Part shown: piece by piece, positions 33,351-45,033 of the stretch | Layout of the letters: each line of letters opens with the position of its first letter | Numbering within the stretch: the stretch's first letter is position 1 | NCBI GenBank assembly: GCA_019096155.1 | Contig: JAHCVI010000006.1 | Coordinates: 1,550,001 to 1,614,000, forward strand | DNA: 64,000 nt | Source: Staphylotrichum longicolle | Taxonomy: Eukaryota; Ascomycota; Sordariomycetes; Sordariales; Chaetomiaceae | Direction: 5' to 3' | The notes under the pieces: model-generated | The model's database searches: none | What the model was told of the DNA's origin: nothing | The model's input: the letters and a program-made list of their open reading frames with translations, nothing else | Program-made: the position numbers and the translations under genes

Positions 33351-33857
33351 GTTTTTGTACGAAAATGGCGGGCTGTCTCGAGGATGCATATGTGCTCTGT
33401 AATCACCAATGTTGCAAAGCACAGTTTGGGCCGAGTCGGTCAGGATCCCGTCCTCCTCACCTGGTCAGCTCACCCAGTCGCAGGCACAAATGGCTCCGAT
33501 TCCGCTCGCTGACTAACCGGGGTCCAGGCGACGAACTTGATTCAAGGGACAGAGGACCGGCTGGTTGATTGGTTGGCACCTGCAACTGCAGCCGGCGCTT
33601 GGCTTCTCCTGTGGCTGTTGGTTTGTCGGCTTGTTGGTTCAGGGTTCCTCTCAGGGATGTGACAGATACCTTATGAAACGAATCATTTGATACCCGCCAC
33701 ACCACTTGCACTTTCCTCGCCGCAACAAACACCACGAGCTCTTGGAAAGCACAACACAGGTTTCTTTCCCTTTTCCTTCCCGCTTAGTCGTGAAGAAGAT
33801 ATTGCGATCCACCACCGGCTTGAATACGATTAGGCAATTATCGGGAAGCCTCTCAAG
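33351..33857. promoter_or_regulatory. Shared divergent promoter of AKR and fructosamine-kinase-like genes
   Basis: 507 bp between two start codons pointing away from each other. A CCAAT box in reverse orientation (GATTGG) lies at about 33567, with a second ATTGG-like copy nearby. CT-rich leader toward the kinase start. Co-regulation is inferred from the arrangement only. Confidence 0.5.
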
Positions 33858-35154
33858 ATGGGATCCTCTTTGCCTGCAGTCGCCGGGGCAATCGTAGGGC
33901 GCCCGGTCGATTCCGGCGTGCTTGCCGGTCAGTGTTTTCTTGCCAATGTGGCATTTGTCGAGGCTCATACTTGCCAGTTCTTCCCGAGGTCCAAGAGGTA
34001 CTCAGCGTGGTAAAGGCGAGCGAGTCCGCGTGGGCTTGGGGCTTCCGTATTGACGTTCGCCATTCAAGCAATCTGGAGGAAATCTACTTTATGAAGGTAA
34101 TTCCGGATATTGAGACTGCATCTTTTCAGAAGTCCTGGACTAACGGAATGCTCAGGTGTCAGTGGGTTTTCACGGACGCGAGGCGCTCAAGGGCGAGTTT
34201 GAGGCCACCTCGGCCATCTTTGCCATCAAACCCGACTTCTGCCCGGAACCCATTGCCTGGGGAAGTTTGACAACCCAGCCGGACGCCCACTTTTACCTCT
34301 GCAAGTTCCACCACTTTGCTGAGGGAAAAGTACCCGATCCCGACCCTTTTTGTCACAAGCTGGCCGACCTGCATTCCGCCCCCTCGTCGCCCGAGGGTAA
34401 ATTCGGCTTTCACTGCACCACTTACAACGGCAACTTGCCACAGAACAATACTTGGTCTGACAGCTGGGAAGCTTTCTTCGCCCATGGGCTGCGTCATATT
34501 CTGAGAATTCACGAGGAACGAACCGGTCCCAACCCCGAACTGGATGCCTTGCTTCCCGCGCTCTTCGAGAGCATTATCCCCCGGCTGTTGAGGCCTCTAG
34601 AGAGCGAGGGACGCAAGATCAAGCCCTCCTTAGTGCACGGTGACTTGTGGTATGGGAATGCTGCCGTTGATGAGAGAACCGGAGACCCCATTGTGTTTGA
34701 CCCCGCTAGCTTTTACGCGCACCATGAATGTACGTGCATTTAACTGGCCTCTCTGCCAGTGAAACATTTGTCCTGAGTGCTGACGAGGGTGGACTTTAGA
34801 CGAGCTCGGTAACTGGCGGCCGACGCGGAACAAGTTCGACGGCAAGAGTTACTTCGAAACATACCTCAGAGTCATGGGAGTTTCAGAGCCTCGGAAAGAC
34901 TTTGACGACAGAAACGCCCTCTACGGAGTGTAAGTGGTGGGGGTTTGAGAAGTACCGAGCCAAAGCTGACTTTGTCATACGTAGGAGGTTTAACTTGCAC
35001 GCTGCGACGCTCTTTCCTGAGAAAAAGGAATACCTTCAGATGTGAGTTTTAAGCAGATAGGGAGTGACGCCTTTGCCATAGCTAATCCGTTCCCAGGGTC
35101 ATGGATGAGGTTCGCCGACTTGCTGAAAAGTATCCCGATGGATATGTCATATGA
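33858..35154 (+). CDS. Fructosamine/ketosamine-3-kinase family protein
   Basis: Kinase-fold enzyme that phosphorylates ketosamines (Amadori products) on proteins or small amines, leading to their breakdown; cytosolic. Exons 33858-33927, 33978-34096, 34156-34729, 34800-34929, 34985-35041, 35097-35154; all five introns (50-70 nt) have canonical ends and preserve frame. About 335 aa, typical for the family. Seen: FRIDVRHSSNLEEIYFMKVS (lysine of the ATP site), FEATSAIFAI, catalytic loop LVHGDLWYGN, metal-binding DPASFYAHHEYELG, and the C-terminal NLHAATLFPE. It is divergently paired with an aldo/keto reductase. Some fungal homologues may act on other substrates, so the exact substrate is open. 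Confidence 0.88.
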
Positions 35155-36077
35155 CCACCAGGTTGTGTCACTCCAATAACATGGAACTGTACCTTGTCCG
35201 ACTCAGCCTGTGGGCAGCGCTTGTCGCGTTGATGGACCCCTGAATTCACACAGCGCGGGATGTGATTGCGTCATACCTGTAATTAGACCCTTATTAGGGG
35301 TCTTACCCAGTGACACGAGCCGTTGACCGTTCGGGAGGCTTGCAGTTGCAGCCTTACCGGCAGCCCCAGTCGGAGATGTCCTCTGCTCGTGATGATTGGA
35401 CGTGGGAATGAATGAAGACTCACGGGGCTGTTGAAGAAATCCGACAACCAGCAGTCTTTGCAGAGGGCTATGCCAAACTTAAAGAAGACTCAAAAAGGCT
35501 TGGCCCGCCAATGGGAACCCTTCGGGGGTTGTCGGGGATGAGAGCCCCGCCTTGGAGCTCTTCCTCCGCCCGTCAACAGGAGCCACGACAGGCACACCAA
35601 TGGGCTGCCCTTTCTGCGCTGGTTGTGTTGGTTTGGACCCCAAGCCTTCGGGGCAACTGGTCTTGGCACCTGCCTATTTGTCCGTCTGACCGACAGAGCC
35701 GGCATTTTGGGTAGGGCTGAGACTCGTATAACCGGGCCAAGCCCAGGGGGCGTCCATCCTTCAGGCACAGTCCCGCGCAGCTGGCCAAACAGAGTCTAGT
35801 CAGCTGCCTGCTCCAGTCATCGGGCCTGGCCAATGTCAGGGTGTTCTCGTATTCATTCGTCAACACAAGTTCGACAACTTGCATCGCATGATGCCGGGCT
35901 GCAACCGTGGCAGCGGTGGCTGGAGGCAGTGCCGTCGGTGCAGATTTCGAGAAGGGGTTGGTCCCCGGCCAAGGCACTGGAAAAGCGATGGAGTGTGTTG
36001 TTGAGCATACAGCGTATAAAGGGCCACTTGTTGTCCATGATGGGAGTATTGATTAGGTAGCCTCGGCAACGGTCAAC
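35155..36077. other. Intergenic with S8 peptidase promoter
   Basis: Only short frames. Nothing else recognised. Confidence 0.5.
36015..36020 (+). promoter_or_regulatory. TATA box of the S8 peptidase gene
   Basis: TATAAA in the context AGCGTATAAAGGGCC, about 60 bp upstream of the start codon at 36078. Confidence 0.55.
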
Positions 36078-38651
36078 ATGAAGCTCCGAATTGTTCAAGC
36101 TTTTGTTTACAGCGCCCTCAGCGTTGTCTCCTTGTGGGCTGCCACTGGTGACGCTCAGCAGCAAGGCCCGAGGCTTGCGCTGAAACTCACTTCGGCAGCC
36201 CAGGAGAAGCAGAAAGCCGATCCCAACTTCATTGCCAGTCTGCTTCAGAGAACCCAACGCTTGAGTCTTGTGGCGCCCAAGATCACAGTCGATCCACTCA
36301 TTCAGTCCCGTCGCTCGGCCGATCTTGCTGCAAGGATCGGACGTGCGGCAATAGCGCCCCCAAACTTCCAGTTCCCGAACTTTGATGCGTGGTATCAGAT
36401 CCAGGTCGGAACTGGGTCTCTGACCCAAAACGAGCCGCGGGGAGTCAATGCCACAGCGAAGAACGGGCCCCAGTCATATGCTCTTCCCAAGGACCTTCTT
36501 GACCTCATCCACACGCTGCACAAGTACCCTGAGGTCGAGAGTGTCCACGCGCTGCAACCCGGACCGCCCCCTGCTGTTAACGCCAACGACGATCCACGGA
36601 ACACGAATCAGGGGTACTTGAACGCCGCCCCGCAAGGGATCAACGCACGATATGCCTGGGGCTTCACTGGTGGCGATGGAGCGGGTGCCAACATTGTGGA
36701 CGTTGAGCAGGGATGGAACTTCAACCATGAAGATTTGGTACGTCTTGCCGCCTACTGATATGTTTCATGGGTTGAGCATGCATGCTGATACTGTCGTGCT
36801 CCATAGAAAGCTGCTGGTGTTACCTTGATTTCGGGGCGTAACGCCGCCTATTTTGGGCATGGCACCTCTGTCCTGGGAGAGATGGTGATGGTTGACAACA
36901 CAATTGGCGGAGTTGGCATCGTGCCTGCAGCCAAAGCCAGAGTCGTCTCGCAGCACCGTGCAGACGGTTCATACAACACGGCTGACGCGATCCTCGACGC
37001 TGCCGCCAACATGAATTTTGGTGATATTATGCTGCTTGAAGCCCAGGAGACGGACCCTGTCGGCGGCCAGTATTACTGGCCGGTGGAGATTGCCGATGCA
37101 AACTATGAAGCGATCAAGGTAGCAACGGCACTTGGTATTACCGTCGTGGAGGCGGGCTGCAACGGCGCCTACGATCTCGACGCGTACACCAACTTTGCGG
37201 GGAAGCATATCTTTGACCGGTCCAAGCCCAACGAGTATCGCGAATCTGGTGCCGTCATGGTAAGGCTAACCCCTGAATTGAAGAGTGAACTGCCATAACT
37301 AACAGCATCACAGGTCGGCGGCGCAAACTCCGGGGTTCCTCACACCCGGTGGTATGGCTCCAACTTCGGTTCTCGCATTGATGTATACGCTTGGGCCGAG
37401 AGCGTCGACACGGCGGACACCGATGACGCTACTGGCTCGCAGAACCTGTACACTGGATATTTTGGCGGCACATCCGGCGCGTCGCCCATCATCGTTGGCG
37501 CATCAGCCATCATTCAAGGCATTTCAAACTCGAAGCAGGGCTTCAAGCTGTCTCCTCTGGAGGTCCGCAGGATCTTGGCCATCAACGGCACCGCCAGCAA
37601 CGACCCTCCTACCGACCGCATCGGCGTGATGCCCAACCTTCAGGTCATCATCGACACTGTCTTCGGTCCGAGCAACAGCACGCCCGATCTGTACATCCGC
37701 GACTACGTCGGTGACACTGGCGCCACGACCTCAGGTGCCGTCTCTTCCAGCCCGGACATCATCGTTCGACAAGCGCCGATTGCCAACCCTGACACCGCCC
37801 TTGGTGTAGGCAGCGGCAACGAGAACAACGTCGCCCTGTCGGACCCGGTCCTCGCTGGCCGCGAGCACTCCATCTATGTCCGCCTCCTCAACCGCGGCAC
37901 AGGCGCCGCCTCGTCAGCCACCGCCACCGTCTACTGGTCCGAGCCCGCCACCCTCGTCACGCCCAACCTCTGGCACCAGATCGGCACCGTCTCCCTCCCC
38001 GCCCCAGTCCAAGCCGGCAACGCCCTGACCGTCTCGCCGCGCCTCACCTGGCCCGCCGCCAACGTCCCCGGCACCGGCCACTACTGCTTCGTCACCCTCA
38101 CCGGCGCCGACCACGACCCCGTCCCACTGACCCCGACCAAGTTCCCCGACTTTGTCAAGTTCATCACCGAGAACAACAACGCCGCCTGGCGCAACTTCAA
38201 CGTCATCGCCGCCCCGCCCAACGCGACCGCCTCCCCCGACGGCTTCCACCGCTTCCCCGTCACCATCCCGGGCGCGTTCGACGCCGCGCGGCCTTTCACC
38301 ATCAAGGCCGTCGGCAACCTGCCGCAGGTCGCGAGCGTGCGGCTGGTCGTGCCGCGGGACTTTGCCAAGTGCATGGGCATCAAGGGGTGCAATCGACACA
38401 GGGGCAAGGGCAAGGGCAAGGGCGAGGATGAGGATGATGTGGTGGAGGTGGGCATCAAGCCCAAGGGGACGGTGGTGCTGGGTAAGGGGGTGCTGGAGAA
38501 GGAGAGCTTGGCCCGGTCTGAGCTGCAGATCAAGGTTCCGGATGACTCGTACGGCGCGGGCAAGAACTATGAGTTTGCGCTCGTGCAGGAGTGGGAGGGG
38601 GCTGAGGTCGGGAGGGTGACGTGGCGGTTCGGACCGGTTACCAAGTTGTGA
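36078..38651 (+). CDS. Secreted subtilisin-like S8 peptidase with C-terminal CARDB-like region
   Basis: Exons 36078-36737, 36807-37259, 37314-38651 (introns 69 and 54 nt), 816 aa. Signal peptide (MKLRIVQAFVYSALSVVSLW). N-terminal propeptide-like region to about residue 180, then catalytic domain: Asp in ANIVDVEQGWNFNHEDL, His in YFGHGTSVLGE, Asn in EAGCNGAYDL, Ser in FGGTSGASPI. After the catalytic domain come DLYIRDYVGDTG and a beta-rich domain with SIYVRLLNRGTGAASSATATV and GHYCFVTLTG, similar in style to CARDB-like segments attached to bacterial secreted proteins. A low-complexity insert RGKGKGKGEDEDD, encoded by a GGGCAA repeat near 38403, interrupts the C-terminal domain. The layout differs from classical fungal proteinase K-type subtilisins and suggests a bacterial-type architecture. 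Reading frame intact. Confidence 0.9.
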
Positions 38652-40248
38652 AGAACTGGGAGGGGAGCTATTGAGAAATGACACTTTGGGTACTAGATCT
38701 GGACACGGGATGCGGTCAGGGGTGATAATTCGCCACCGATGGTACCATGCTGGGCTGAGGTCTGAGAGCAGGGAGTTGAAGTCTTTGGATATCCCCATTT
38801 ATAGATAGCGGTTTTGATTTTTTGGGTACTCTAACAATATCTTGGTCTCTTTACGTTCTTCAGTCAATCTCTAGTTTTACGTTCTCACCAAGTCCTTCTA
38901 CAAAAGCCCAAGACCAAGATATCCAATAATCATGTAGCAAGATGGAGACTGGGCTGAACGAAGGAGCAGAACATCCGGATGGTGCCCCTAAGGTTACCCT
39001 GGGAAAATGACGTAAATCTGTTAGCATTACTGTGGTGTGCAATTCCTCCGTTGTAGGAATGAATGCTCGGCTGAGGTCCTTGTGGCCTATGGATTCTCCG
39101 TGCAGCACGTTGAGGGGCGAGCTGCTACGGGCGTCCACGGCGTTTGCAGGTGGAAGATGATGACACCTCTCACGCATTTCATTTGGCTTTCAACACGGGC
39201 CGGGTATAACAAATCAAAGGCCACTATATTCTCACTCGTTTCCTCCTTGCGAGCAGCACACAGTTCCAGAAGGGATTGAGTCAGGCTCAGTCTGGTCTTG
39301 TATGTCCCTCACCAAATGTCAATGGGACACACAGCCAGCGCTGCATTCCGTCGCAACAACATACGCCAGGACGATCGTTTACTGTCATCGCATAGCTTGC
39401 GGATGGGGCAGAGGGTTTTCGATTTCTCGACTGGGGGACAATTACTGACTCCAGAAACGACAATGATGACGTTCTTGGGGACGCAAGAAGTTCATTTCTC
39501 CGTCGAAGGGCTGCTGGACAGCCACATGTAAATGCATGTGTCAACGTTGACATGTCCTTCACAAGGACATCGGAGGGCGGGGGGCGCCTTTGCTCTAGAT
39601 GGGACAAATCGGCTTAATATTCGAGGATTAAATTAACTTCCACACACCTACCTCACCTTCGATGCCATGGCACCGGAAACACACGTAACTTCCCCAGGTA
39701 CTTGACACAATAGGCAGCCTGCCTGGAAGTCAATAGTGAGGTAAGTTTCAGGTCCTTCTCCGAACGTTGGTGCTCCAGGGGTCTCTCTGCGGCGCGATTG
39801 GTGGGAGAACTATTTGACCGTTGCAGACGGCATTGGGGCGGGAAGTTGACCAGGACCACGGGCGCCCATCACCATGCAGAAGAGACCAAGATCACCATTC
39901 CCCGCGGCACTCGGACCAATCAACCGCAAGCTCCCGTCACAACGTGGAAGGTATCATTTTGTATTTTGACGTCCCCAATTGTCCTAAGCGGGCCGCGGCA
40001 GTAGCACTTCCGGCAACTCAAACCTCGGTGTGGTCAGCGGCCCCACGTCCCCGAGTTCCAAAACAACGAGGAATGGTCGGCCCTGCAGTAGGCGAACCTG
40101 CAAGTGGGCATGCGTGCCATTGCCGGTGACAGGGAGCCACTTCCACCACTCGTGTTCTTGGCAGCGTAGCTTTGAGCGTGTCTGGGGATGCTAAGCTCAA
40201 GGTAATCAACATCAAACAAGCTGATGTCAAGTGCTGTGAATGTAACCG

Positions 40249-40272
40249 GGTTCTACTCCAGAGAGTAGAACC
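40249..40272. repeat. Perfect inverted repeat, 10-bp stem with 4-nt loop
   Basis: GGTTCTACTC, loop CAGA, then GAGTAGAACC: an exact hairpin about 285 bp upstream of the pectate lyase start. It could be a dyad operator-like site or a chance hairpin. Confidence 0.85.
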
Positions 40273-40446
40273 GGTTCTCATTCGTGTAGGATTGTTTGGC
40301 TGTTTCTCCGCGACTCGGAGCGTTGAGAGCTTCAGCGCAGAATGTACGTGCTTCTTCGGACAAATCGATGCCACGGCGTTACTGACAGCCTCATGGTGGT
40401 GAGGCTGTAAGGTGATCTAGGGAGAGAAAGTCGTTCCAAGACCGAG

Positions 40447-40452
40447 TATAAA
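40447..40452 (+). promoter_or_regulatory. TATA box of the pectate lyase gene
   Basis: TATAAA in GAGTATAAAAGCG, about 105 bp upstream of the start codon; spacing is normal for filamentous fungi. Confidence 0.65.
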
Positions 40453-40555
40453 AGCGATGTGAGTAGCTTCCTGCTGGAGTTCGAGTTCAACTTCGCATCC
40501 CCTGCACACTCAGCTCACAGAGATCAAAAGATTCGAGAACAAGATCCCAGCCAAC

Positions 40556-41798
40556 ATGAAGTTCCTTTTCACTGCCACCATCGCCACCCTGGCGAGCCTT
40601 GTTGCCGCCACGCCCACCCCCACCATCGAGAAGCGTGCCAGTGCGAACGACAAGTGTGACATTGGCTACGCCTCCACCAACGGAGGGTGAGTCTTGGTAT
40701 CATCCTTTCCCCTCCCAACTAACTAACACAAGCCATGATAGCACAACGGGCGGCGCAGGTGGTACAACCACGACCGTTTCCAGCTTTGCGGCTTTCAGCT
40801 CTGCTGCCAAGGGCGATGCCAAGAAGATCATCATCGTTTCTGGCAACCTCAGTGGTACTGGTTCTATCAAGATCGGTGCCAACACGAGCGTCCTCGGGAA
40901 GTCCGGTGCCTGTACGCCATCCGAAGCGGTGCGACTTTGAGCCAAAGCCTTGCTGACAAGTCATAATAACAGCAATCACCGGCATCAACCTGACAATCAA
41001 GGACGTTCAGAATGTTATCGTCCGCAATCTGAAGCTCAGCAAGGTCAAGGGCGGTGATTGCATCACCGTTCAGAAGGCCACCAATGTCTGGCTCGATCAC
41101 CTTGATCTCAGCGGTGACCTCAGCAAGGACAAGGATTACTACGATGGCCTCATTGACATCACTCACGCCGCGGACTGGGTCACCGTTTCCAACAGCTACT
41201 TCCATGATCACGTAGGTTCCTCTAAACCAACGCAGACATTATGCACGTACCTAGTAGCTAAACAAAGTATAACGAAACAGTGGAAGGCTTCGCTGGTCGG
41301 CCACTCCGACAGCAACTCCAAGGAGGACACCGGCAAGCTCCATGTGACTTACGCCAACAATAAGTGGACCAACATCAGCAGCCGTACTCCGTCGATCCGC
41401 TTCGGCACCGGTCACGTCTACAAGTAAGAGAGACCTACTGTCCAACAAATACGTGAATCTACGTGCCGTACTCCACAACGGCCTGCACGCTGGGCAACCT
41501 CGCTGATAGCGTCTTGATTCTTAGCAACTACTACGACACCATCACCACGTCTGGCATCAACACCCGCATGAACGCCATCGTCCTCGTCGAGTCGACCACT
41601 TTTGTCAACGCCAAGAAGGCCATCACCTCGATCGACTCCGACGTCACCGGCAAGGCCGCAGTCAAGGACGTCAACCTTGGCGGCTCGACCAACGACGCCC
41701 CGTCTGGCTCGCTCTCCGTCCCGTACTCGTACAGCCTTGTCGGCTCTGCCAACGCCAAGAGCGCCACCTCCTCCAGCGGTGCGACCCTCTCGTTCTAA
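40556..41798 (+). CDS. Pectate lyase, polysaccharide lyase family 1
   Basis: Secreted parallel beta-helix lyase that cleaves polygalacturonate by beta-elimination, Ca2+-dependent. Exons 40556-40686, 40742-40911, 40973-41211, 41281-41423, 41525-41798; 318 aa, usual size. Signal peptide MKFLFTATIATLASLVAATP with a KR propeptide-like site soon after (EKRAS). Motifs: ITGINLTIKDVQNVIVRNLK, WLDHLDL (Asp of the Ca site), VSNSYFHDHWKASLVGH, and the catalytic-arginine segment SRTPSIRFGTGHVYN-NYY. The TATA box lies 105 bp upstream. The last intron (101 nt) is longer than the others. No frame damage. Confidence 0.93.
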
Positions 41799-43142
41799 GT
41801 GCCATTCCGTAGCACAGAAGTGGTTGTTGAGGAAGGTGTCGGCAGCTCTTCCTGTCTCGCGTGGTTGAGCATCTGGGGAAGAGGTTGAGGATGTTTGGTG
41901 ACGTTCATTAACTTTCTGAGCCGGAGTGCGGACTCGCTCATACGGATTTTCGCCGAACAGAACAGGTACATATTATTTTTGTTCGGTGCTAGTTAAGATG
42001 GGTTCTTGCCCGTCAAGTATATATTGCTTCATTCTATTGTACAGTGTTTCCAGTCGTGCCTGGGTTGCCAAATCGTCCTGGAATGTTGGGGCATGGTGCG
42101 CAGACGAAGGCGAGGTACAGACACTTGCTCCCTTGTATGATGACGGCGCTGCGAAGTCCCCTCATGGAGGGCAAAAACCAACATGGAAGTTATTTTCCCC
42201 CCCGGCATCGAGAGCTCGAGACGCTCCCACCCGCCAGCTCCACCGGGCCGGGAGAATTCATTCATCGCGGCAAGATCCTCCAGTGAAACGTGATGTAGAT
42301 TGTTGAGTTGCTGAAGGTGCCGATTGGCCTGTTCATCTATCTTCTGGAAAACTCTGTGCATGGTGGTAAGACAAGGGGTGCGATAATATGGCTCAGGGGG
42401 TGCGGTTACATGACGATCTGTATTCGTCCCACTGATTGGATTCCAGGGGTCAGAATCGTGTGCCCAACTGGACAGATACTTTGTCTAGATCGGAGCTTGA
42501 GTTCATATTTCCTGTACGCACAGCAAATTAAGTGCCCATGTCATCCTTATTCCTCGCGCAAGTGAGAAAGTCGACAGTTGTGTGTAAGAGAGCTTTGCTT
42601 GTGCCCTGACTCTCTCTCAGAAGAAGCAAAGTTGCCAGGTCTCTAGTGACTGAAAGGGGAAAGCGAGCCGCCATCGACAACAAATCCTGTTCCACAAACC
42701 TTCAGCCGTGTAGATTACAGTCAGCCTCAAGCCTACAGGTCGGTTATTTTGCCGGCAACGAAACCGACCCGCACCGCATGCACCCCAGGTTTTGTCCAGT
42801 TGGCGCGGCCAATGATAGTAGCGCGCCAGCCGGCAGTCGGCACCCCTCAACACGACAGGACAAGTCTCAACTGCCGGACGGGATCGAGGTATATAAACGA
42901 GTGACTCTTGGCACGTCAGCGTCGATGAAAGTTTGGTTCCTTCTGGCTTCCAAACTCCGCGATAAATGAAGAAGCAGCGGCGACGTTTTTGACGCAATGG
43001 CTATTTGCGTGTACATTGGGGGATTTACATGCAGTTGGGCACTTGGTGCATGTGCGCTGAGAGTTCAAAAACGGGCGTGTGCCAGCTCTAAACCGGGCCA
43101 GGCTTGGATTGGAACGAACTTCCTCTCTACTGCAGCCAAAAA
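41799..43142. other. Intergenic, 1.3 kb
   Basis: No gene recognised. A likely TATA element TATATAAA lies at 42890-42897, about 245 bp upstream of the tyrosinase start, which would imply a long leader. Confidence 0.5.
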
Positions 43143-44586
43143 ATGGGAAATATGGTACAACAAAAGACGGCCTGGGCAACCGCCCTTCTTGCTGGCCTCG
43201 CTCTGGCACAGTCATACCCTCAAGACGCCGTCGATAAGCTGGCGGAGGCTAGCTTGCCCAAGCTGAAGGAATGGTTGACGAAGAATCCACAGGGGAGTTG
43301 CACTTATGAGACCGCGGTCAAACGAAGGGAATGGTAGCCATGATGCTCAATTCAGGCAGCTCAAGAGTTCCACGTTAACACACAATCCAGGAGCAACCTG
43401 ACCGTCAAAGAACGCAAGGAATACACCGATGCCGTCTTGTGTCTGATGTCCAAGCCCGCGTTGACGGCTGCTCAAGCACCGGGCGCCAAAAGCAGGTTTG
43501 ACGATTATGGTAAGTCAAGTCTGGACCGCTCCAGCAAAGGCATGCTGATGATTGTTTTTCTCAGTTGTTGTCCACATTCAACAAACCCCAAGGAACCACG
43601 GCTCCGTAAGTGACTAAGAATACCCCTGGGGATGCCAACTAACGCGATACAGACCTTCTTCCTGCCGTGGCATCGCTACTACATCTGGCATTACGAGAAC
43701 GCCCTGCGTACGGAGTGCGGCTACAAGGGATACCAGCCGGTGGGTGGTTCCTGGCAGCTATCATTTGACGACTAATCCTAACAGTAACCAGTACTGGAAC
43801 TGGGACCGCTACGCAAAAGACCCCGCCAACTCGCCTCTCTTTGACGGCAGTGAGGGAAGCATGGGCGGCAACGGTGCCAAGGTCGCCCACCAAGGCATCC
43901 CCATCCCCGGCGCACCCCGCCCCTACAATATGATCCCGCCCGCCGACGGCGGCGGCTGCGTCACCACCGGCCCCTTCAAGAAGTACGCAGCTTCCCGCCA
44001 AACCCACCACATTTTCTGTCCGTCCTGTACTAACTCGCCACACCCCTCCAGCATGACCGTCAACCTAGGCCCTCTCGCGCCCACCCTCCAGATCACGCGC
44101 AACCCCCGCTCCGACGGCCTCGGCGCCAACCCGCGCTGCCTGCGGCGCGACGTCAACAAGAACGCGGCCGCCGTCACCACCGCCAACTACACCTACGACC
44201 TCATCACGGCCAACAAGGACGTGTACTGGTTCCAGACGGTCATGGAGGGTCAGTTCCCGCAGGGGAAATGGGGCGTGCACGCGGGCGGGCACTACACGGT
44301 CTCGGGCGACCCCGCCGGCGACTTCTACGTCAGCCCCGGCGACCCCGTCTTCTGGCTGCACCACGCCATGATCGACCGCGTGTGGTGGATCTGGCAGCTG
44401 CAGGACCTGGAGAAGAGGCTGACGCAGGTGAGCATGACGCGCACGATGAACAACATGCCGCCGAGCGCGAACGGGACCCTGGATGACTTGAGCGGGCTGG
44501 GGGTGTTGGCAGCCGATGTCAAGGTGAGGGAGCTGATGAGCACGATGGGTGGGCTGGGCGGGAAGTTTTGCTATATCTATGAATGA
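43143..44586 (+). CDS. Tyrosinase (type 3 copper monooxygenase), secreted
   Basis: Oxidises phenols to quinones (melanin, phenolic detoxification). Exons 43143-43333, 43391-43509, 43565-43605, 43653-43739, 43792-43982, 44052-44586; 387 aa. Signal peptide after either ATG 43143 or 43152 (TAWATALLAGLALAQSYP). CuA ligands: VVVHIQQTPRNHGS, FLPWHRYYIWHYENAL. CuB ligands: WGVHAGGHYTVSG, PVFWLHHAMIDRVWWIWQ. Second half begins YWNWDRYAKDPANSPLFDGS; ends GLGGKFCYIYE. The intron 43983-44051 is 69 nt with no stop in frame, so its retention would insert 23 residues. The downstream end of intron 43740-43791 uses the second of two nearby AGs, since the first would create a stop. Short C-terminus, so no long inhibitory domain is present. 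Confidence 0.93.
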
Positions 44587-45033
44587 GGTGGGGGCGGTTG
44601 GTCAGGGTTGGGTTGGGCAAGTTAGAAGATGGATGCCGAACGAGGGACTTGAGTTAGACTTTAAGTTCTATTCCACCCGCAGTATGGAATAACTGGCGCC
44701 CGACCTTATTGCGTGGCACTATCTGGAGCCGAGGACCGCTGGTGTTGGGTGCTGATGCTGCTGCTCCGAGCCTCCAGGCAAGAAGTAGACATGTAGGGAC
44801 GCACCGTGCAAGGAGTATCCCACGTATTGCAACTCAATGCTGACCAATCTACAAGTAAAGAATTACACCGAACTTCCATTGGAGAGAGAATTGAAGAGAG
44901 GCAAAAACACCGCTTTGGTAGTGAGCCCTCCTACTGAACAGGGGGATGTTCCCAGCCGTGTCCCTTACCACGGTGCCTGGACCCGTGGACGTCTTCAGGG
45001 GCAACGGGCCCAAAGCCGCGGACGCCCGAAGGC
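44587..45033. other. Convergent 3' spacer
   Basis: 450 bp between tyrosinase and the minus-strand Thr-rich gene. Nothing recognisable; probably 3' untranslated regions. Confidence 0.5.

Larger units (their letters stand above)
38652..40555. other. Intergenic, 1.9 kb, upstream of pectate lyase
   Basis: No gene seen; short frames overlap on both strands. The 3' portion holds a strong hairpin and a TATA box, listed separately. Confidence 0.5.

Noticed and set aside
37914..38798. 294-codon minus-strand frame
   Set aside because: Antisense shadow of the S8 peptidase C-terminal domain, low-complexity Arg/Gly/Val composition.
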